Shown in pieces: positions 6,009 to 8,668 of a stretch of DNA of 8,668 nucleotides; the stretch's first letter is position 1; every line of letters begins with the position of its first letter. This DNA is from Bacteroidota bacterium (GTDB taxonomy: Bacteria > Bacteroidota > Bacteroidia > Bacteroidales > VadinHA17): NCBI GenBank assembly GCA_021816545.1, contig JAKAXP010000092.1, forward strand, positions 1 through 8,668. The letters are read 5' to 3'. A program made the position numbers and the translations under genes. The notes below the pieces were generated by a model. It had not been told where the DNA came from. It did no database searches and worked only from the letters and a program-made list of their open reading frames with translations.

Positions 6009-7253
6009 TTAACGACTGATTATCTGTTTTCTAAGCAGGTTAAGAGCCGTACTTGCTGACCGTGAGATATTGACCTGCCGGTCGTCGGCAAAGCGGTGTT
6101 TTTCAGCCACTATGCCTCTTGCCGAGGCGACGGCGATCCATACTGTTCCGACCGGTTTTTCCGGAGTTCCTCCTGAAGGTCCTGCTATTCCGGTCACAGC
6201 CACTGCATAATCGGTAGCTGCCAGCTTCCGCATACCGGCGGCCATAGCCCTTACCGTCTCTTCGCTTACAGCTCCGTAACGGCTGATGATTGCAGGGTCA
6301 ACACCCAGGACGCCTGTCTTGATGCTGTTGTCATATGCCACAACTGATCCCCTGAACCATGCCGAACTTCCGGGAACCGTTGTAATCATTGAAGCAATCC
6401 TGCCCCCTGTACAGCTTTCCGCTGTGGATACCGTCAGATTATTGTCAAACAGCAGTTTGCCTACTGTCTCTTCAAGTGTCACTTCATCTTCGGCGTAAAT
6501 AACCTCCGGTATGATGGAGTATAGTTTACGCACCTGCTCCTCTTCCGTCCTTTGAACCAGTTCAGGGTCGTCTCCGGTGCCGGTCAGCCGTAGCTTGATG
6601 ATGCCGTGTGCAGGCAGGTATGCAAGCTTAATCATTGCAGGCAGTTCCTTCTCAAAACTCTCCAGCCTCTCTGCAAGTTTCGCTTCAAATGTGCCGAACG
6701 TCATTATGTTCCTGTGAATAATTGTATGACTGCCAGCCATGGCGGATATCATTGGGAGGACATGCTCCTGCATGATGTGCTTCATCTCCGACGGAACACC
6801 CGGCATTGATATGATTATCTTTCCATCCTTTTCAAACAGCATGCCCGGGGCGGTGCCTGCATGGTTGCGAAGAATCCTGCAGCTCTCAGGCACCAGCGCC
6901 TGTCTGCGGTTGTTCTCATTCATCTCAAAATTGCGGCGCGTAATCCTTGCTGTCACTTCCTCAAGAACCTCCTGGTTCATTACCAGCAAAGTGCCGAAAT
7001 ACTCTGCCAGCGTCTGTTTCGTGATATCATCACTTGTAGGCCCGAGTCCACCCGTCATCAGCACCAGCGGTACCCTTGCCAGCGACTCGTCAAGAGCAGC
7101 AATGATCTCCTCTCTCCTGTCCGAAACAGATGTTATCCGGTTAACCCTTATCCCCCTCATACTCAGCTGCATTCCCATCCAGGCTGAGTTGGTGTCAACA
7201 GTCTGCCCGATAAGCAGTTCGTCTCCAATGGTGATGATTTCTGCGCTGTTCAT
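6009..7253 (-). CDS. cinA: CinA family protein (NMN amidohydrolase / nucleotide-repair)
   Basis: Two-domain CinA with 414 residues from the start at 7253. The N-terminal molybdopterin-binding-like (COG1058) domain runs from about 4 to 170, with ITIGDELLIGQ, MTGGLGPTSDD (66-76) and MPGVPSEM (150-157). Family members hydrolyse pyrophosphate bonds such as ADP-ribose. The C-terminal PncC domain (about 258-410) has STAESCTGG (276-284), including the conserved Ser-Cys, and TGIAGPSGG (354-362). PncC deamidates nicotinamide mononucleotide in pyridine-nucleotide salvage. An ATG at 7295 would add 14 residues (MIILPTLTDGTGQD), but the family starts close to ITIGDEL and the candidate -7 box at 7284-7291 falls inside that extension, so 7253 is chosen. 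The gene is divergent from the HD-domain gene and precedes rpmB by 120 bp. Confidence 0.93.
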   Translation of the reverse strand: MNSAEIITIGDELLIGQTVDTNSAWMGMQLSMRGIRVNRITSVSDRREEIIAALDESLARVPLVLMTGGLGPTSDDITKQTLAEYFGTLLVMNQEVLEEVTARITRRNFEMNENNRRQALVPESCRILRNHAGTAPGMLFEKDGKIIISMPGVPSEMKHIMQEHVLPMISAMAGSHTIIHRNIMTFGTFEAKLAERLESFEKELPAMIKLAYLPAHGIIKLRLTGTGDDPELVQRTEEEQVRKLYSIIPEVIYAEDEVTLEETVGKLLFDNNLTVSTAESCTGGRIASMITTVPGSSAWFRGSVVAYDNSIKTGVLGVDPAIISRYGAVSEETVRAMAAGMRKLAATDYAVAVTGIAGPSGGTPEKPVGTVWIAVASARGIVAEKHRFADDRQVNISRSASTALNLLRKQIISR

Positions 7254-7283
7254 ATCTTGTCCCGTTCCATCGGTTAAGGTTGG

Positions 7284-7291
7284 CAAAATTA
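7284..7291 (-). promoter_or_regulatory. Candidate -7 box of cinA (TAATTTTG)
   Basis: On the minus strand TAATTTTG matches TAnnTTTG exactly and would start transcription near 7277, giving a leader of about 25 nt to the ATG at 7253. No clear -33 element is seen. A weaker plus-strand candidate, TATTTTGG (7296-7303, one mismatch), could serve the divergent gene, so the 73-bp spacer may hold two near back-to-back promoters. Confidence 0.4.
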
Positions 7292-7315
7292 TCAATATTT
7301 TGGATCACTTTTCCC

Positions 7316-7320
7316 GGAGG
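7316..7320 (+). promoter_or_regulatory. Shine-Dalgarno GGAGG that sets the HD-gene start
   Basis: GGAGG ends 6 bases before the ATG at 7327 and 9 bases before the in-frame ATG at 7330. It is the only strong Shine-Dalgarno seen at a gene start in the window. It marks the true start of a reading frame that stays open far upstream, antisense to cinA. Strong SD use is uncommon in Bacteroidota. Confidence 0.6.
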
Positions 7321-7326
7321 ATAAAG

Positions 7327-7980
7327 ATGATGAGCGAAATGGAAATAATAGAAGCGGTGACCGGATATGTCAGTGAGGCAATGAAGACGCACGACAGCGG
7401 GCACGGATGGCTTCATATCGAAAGAGTTGTGCGGCTGGCACTGCATATACATGAATGTGAACAGCAGGGTAACAGGTTTTGCATTGAACTCGGAGCCCTC
7501 ATGCATGACGTGGGGGATCACAAATTTGCTGCCCATGACGGCCCGGCAGAGATCCGGAGATTACTTGGCGGGTTCGGCGTTGATCCCAGAATCATTGACG
7601 AGGTGGTTAGCATCAATGAAAAAATCTCCTTTTCAAAAGGGATCAGGAACCCGGCTGCCAGCATTGAACTGCAGATAGTTCAGGACGCCGACAGGCTTGA
7701 TGCCATGGGGGCTATCGGCATCGCAAGGGCATTTAACCACGGCGGGTTTAAGGGGAATGAGATCTATGATCCCCGCGAGCGCCTCTCTGATCCTCCCCTC
7801 CTTTCAGCATCCCGGCCACGGTCAGTCTCCACCGTTCATCATTTCTATGACAAACTGCTGCTCCTCAAGGACCTTATGAATACACCCACAGGAAAGAAAC
7901 TGGCCGGTGAAAGGCATGATTTCATGGTCAGGTATCTCGACCAGTTTTTCAGGGAATGGAATTCCGGAAATGAACTATAA
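7327..7980 (+). CDS. HD-domain metal-dependent phosphohydrolase, YedJ/YpgQ type
   Basis: Predicted soluble cytoplasmic HD-superfamily hydrolase of 217 residues. Metal-ligand candidates in order are H26 and H30 (SGHGWLHIERV), the H60-D61 doublet (ALMHDVGDHKF) and D120 in IVQDADRLDAMGAIGIARAF. That last block is diagnostic of the family containing E. coli YedJ and Bacillus subtilis YpgQ; YpgQ has been described as a nucleotide pyrophosphohydrolase. The physiological substrate here is unknown. The frame is open back to 6739, but that part is antisense to cinA. The ATG at 7327 (or 7330) has a GGAGG Shine-Dalgarno and begins just before the first helix. The next gene follows after 12 nt, suggesting an operon. 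Its proximity to cinA, another nucleotide-cleaving family, is suggestive but the two are divergent. Confidence 0.88.
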   Translation: MMSEMEIIEAVTGYVSEAMKTHDSGHGWLHIERVVRLALHIHECEQQGNRFCIELGALMHDVGDHKFAAHDGPAEIRRLLGGFGVDPRIIDEVVSINEKISFSKGIRNPAASIELQIVQDADRLDAMGAIGIARAFNHGGFKGNEIYDPRERLSDPPLLSASRPRSVSTVHHFYDKLLLLKDLMNTPTGKKLAGERHDFMVRYLDQFFREWNSGNEL

Positions 7981-7992
7981 CCCTGCGGCAAT

Positions 7993-8668
7993 ATGATTGC
8001 TGATTCCTCTCGTCTTCATGTGGTGGATGCCCTGCGTGGATTTGCCATAGTCTCAATAATGTTGCTTCATAACATTGAGCATTTTGACTTTTATTATAAA
8101 CCTGATGGACTGCCTGTCTGGTTAGTCAACCTTGATAAAGGGATATGGGACACACTTTTCTTCCTTTTCGGCGGGAAGTCCTACGCAATCTTTGCCCTGC
8201 TCTTCGGACTGACATTCTTCATTCAGTCGGACAATCAGGCAAGGAGAGGCTTCGATTTCCGCGGGAGATTTGTCTGGAGGCTCCTTCTGCTTCTGTTTTT
8301 TGGTATTATCAACTCTTCATTCTACCAGGGCGATATACTAATGATCTATGCACTCATCGGGCTGGTGCTTATCCCGGTGGCCCGACTTGGCGACAGAAGT
8401 GTCTTCTGGATCGCTTTGTTTTTGATGCTGCAGCCATATGAGTGGTTTACCCTGGTAAAAGGGTTACAAAATCCGGGAGCAAGTATGGCAGATCCGGTAT
8501 CATGGTCTTATTTTGCGAGGACTGGGGAACATATAACCGGTAATTCCCTGCTGAAGACCTGGATAGGTAATCTTACAATAGGCAAGCCTGCAGTCCTGTA
8601 CTGGAACTGGGAGAACGGCAGGGTCTTCCAGACTGCATCACTCTTCATGTTAGGCATGCTGGAGATCG
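7993..8668 (+). CDS. DUF418-family membrane protein (N-terminal part)
   Basis: This frame begins with an ATG at 7993 and stays open to the window end, giving 225 codons; family members are roughly 380-400 residues, so almost half is missing. The N-terminus RLHVVDALRGFAIVSIMLLH (7-26) is the signature first segment of DUF418/YeiB-like integral membrane proteins. The block FFLFGGKSYAIFALLFGL (56-73) and YQGDILMIYALIGLVL (111-126) follow, also characteristic of the family. Hydrophobic segments are visible near 10-27, 51-76, 93-107, 114-130, 135-151 and 212 to the end. The fold is related to acyltransferase-like membrane families, but no biochemical activity is firmly known. It lies 12 nt after the HD-domain gene and is probably co-transcribed. 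No Shine-Dalgarno is evident. Confidence 0.88.
   Translation, partial: MIADSSRLHVVDALRGFAIVSIMLLHNIEHFDFYYKPDGLPVWLVNLDKGIWDTLFFLFGGKSYAIFALLFGLTFFIQSDNQARRGFDFRGRFVWRLLLLLFFGIINSSFYQGDILMIYALIGLVLIPVARLGDRSVFWIALFLMLQPYEWFTLVKGLQNPGASMADPVSWSYFARTGEHITGNSLLKTWIGNLTIGKPAVLYWNWENGRVFQTASLFMLGMLEI

Noticed and set aside
7254..7295. 14-residue N-terminal extension of CinA from an ATG at 7295
   Set aside because: The family starts close to the ITIGDEL segment, and a perfect cinA -7 box (7284-7291) lies within the extension.
6739..7326. In-frame extension of the HD-domain gene giving a 413-residue protein
   Set aside because: The first 196 codons are antisense to cinA, show no family similarity, and lie before the divergent promoter region; the GGAGG-preceded ATG at 7327 fits the HD family.
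8145..8441. 98-codon plus-strand frame near the window end
   Set aside because: It is an out-of-frame shadow of the DUF418 gene, whose frame gives the family motifs.

Overview
The window looks like a core-genome stretch from a member of the Bacteroidota. The evidence is a tight minus-strand cluster of cinA, rpmB, rpmG, a DUF4295 gene, ftsY and rimO, an order I associate with that phylum. Several promoter boxes also match the Bacteroidota -7 consensus TAnnTTTG, and Shine-Dalgarno sequences are scarce. I cannot name the genus; an anaerobic Bacteroidales/Marinilabiliales-type lineage is a guess. I see no rRNA or tRNA gene, CRISPR array, insertion sequence or prophage.

Layout: positions 1-259 are the regulatory region of clpC. 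It holds two inverted repeats, a sigma-54-like -24/-12 element and a Bacteroidota-type -7 box. clpC (260-2812, plus strand) encodes a complete AAA+ unfoldase of the ClpCP protease. It converges on rimO across a 121-bp gap (2813-2933). Much of that gap is made of two kinds of short-period degenerate tandem repeat, one starting right after the clpC stop codon and the other running into the rimO stop codon.

The minus-strand block reads, in transcription order, cinA (7253-6009), rpmB (5888-5649), rpmG (5631-5443), a 51-codon DUF4295 gene (5431-5276), ftsY (5191-4226) and rimO (4226-2934). It appears to hold at least three transcription units. cinA has its own -7 box. rpmB-rpmG-DUF4295 has a promoter with a leader of about 70 nt and ends in a clear intrinsic terminator. 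ftsY-rimO has a -7 box touching the U-tract of that terminator and a TGATG stop/start overlap. The theme is translation and protein targeting: two 50S proteins, a probable third, the SRP receptor and the S12 methylthiotransferase. CinA (NMN deamidation and nucleotide repair) stands beside them.

Divergent from cinA, on the plus strand, are an HD-domain phosphohydrolase of the YedJ/YpgQ type (7327-7980) and, 12 nt later, the first 225 codons of a DUF418-family membrane protein cut by the window end (7993-8668).

I found no convincing new multi-gene system; every gene is a recognisable family. The points most worth a second look are the sigma-54-like element before clpC, the short-period repeats in the clpC/rimO gap, the DUF4295 ribosomal candidate, and the terminator/promoter junction before ftsY.
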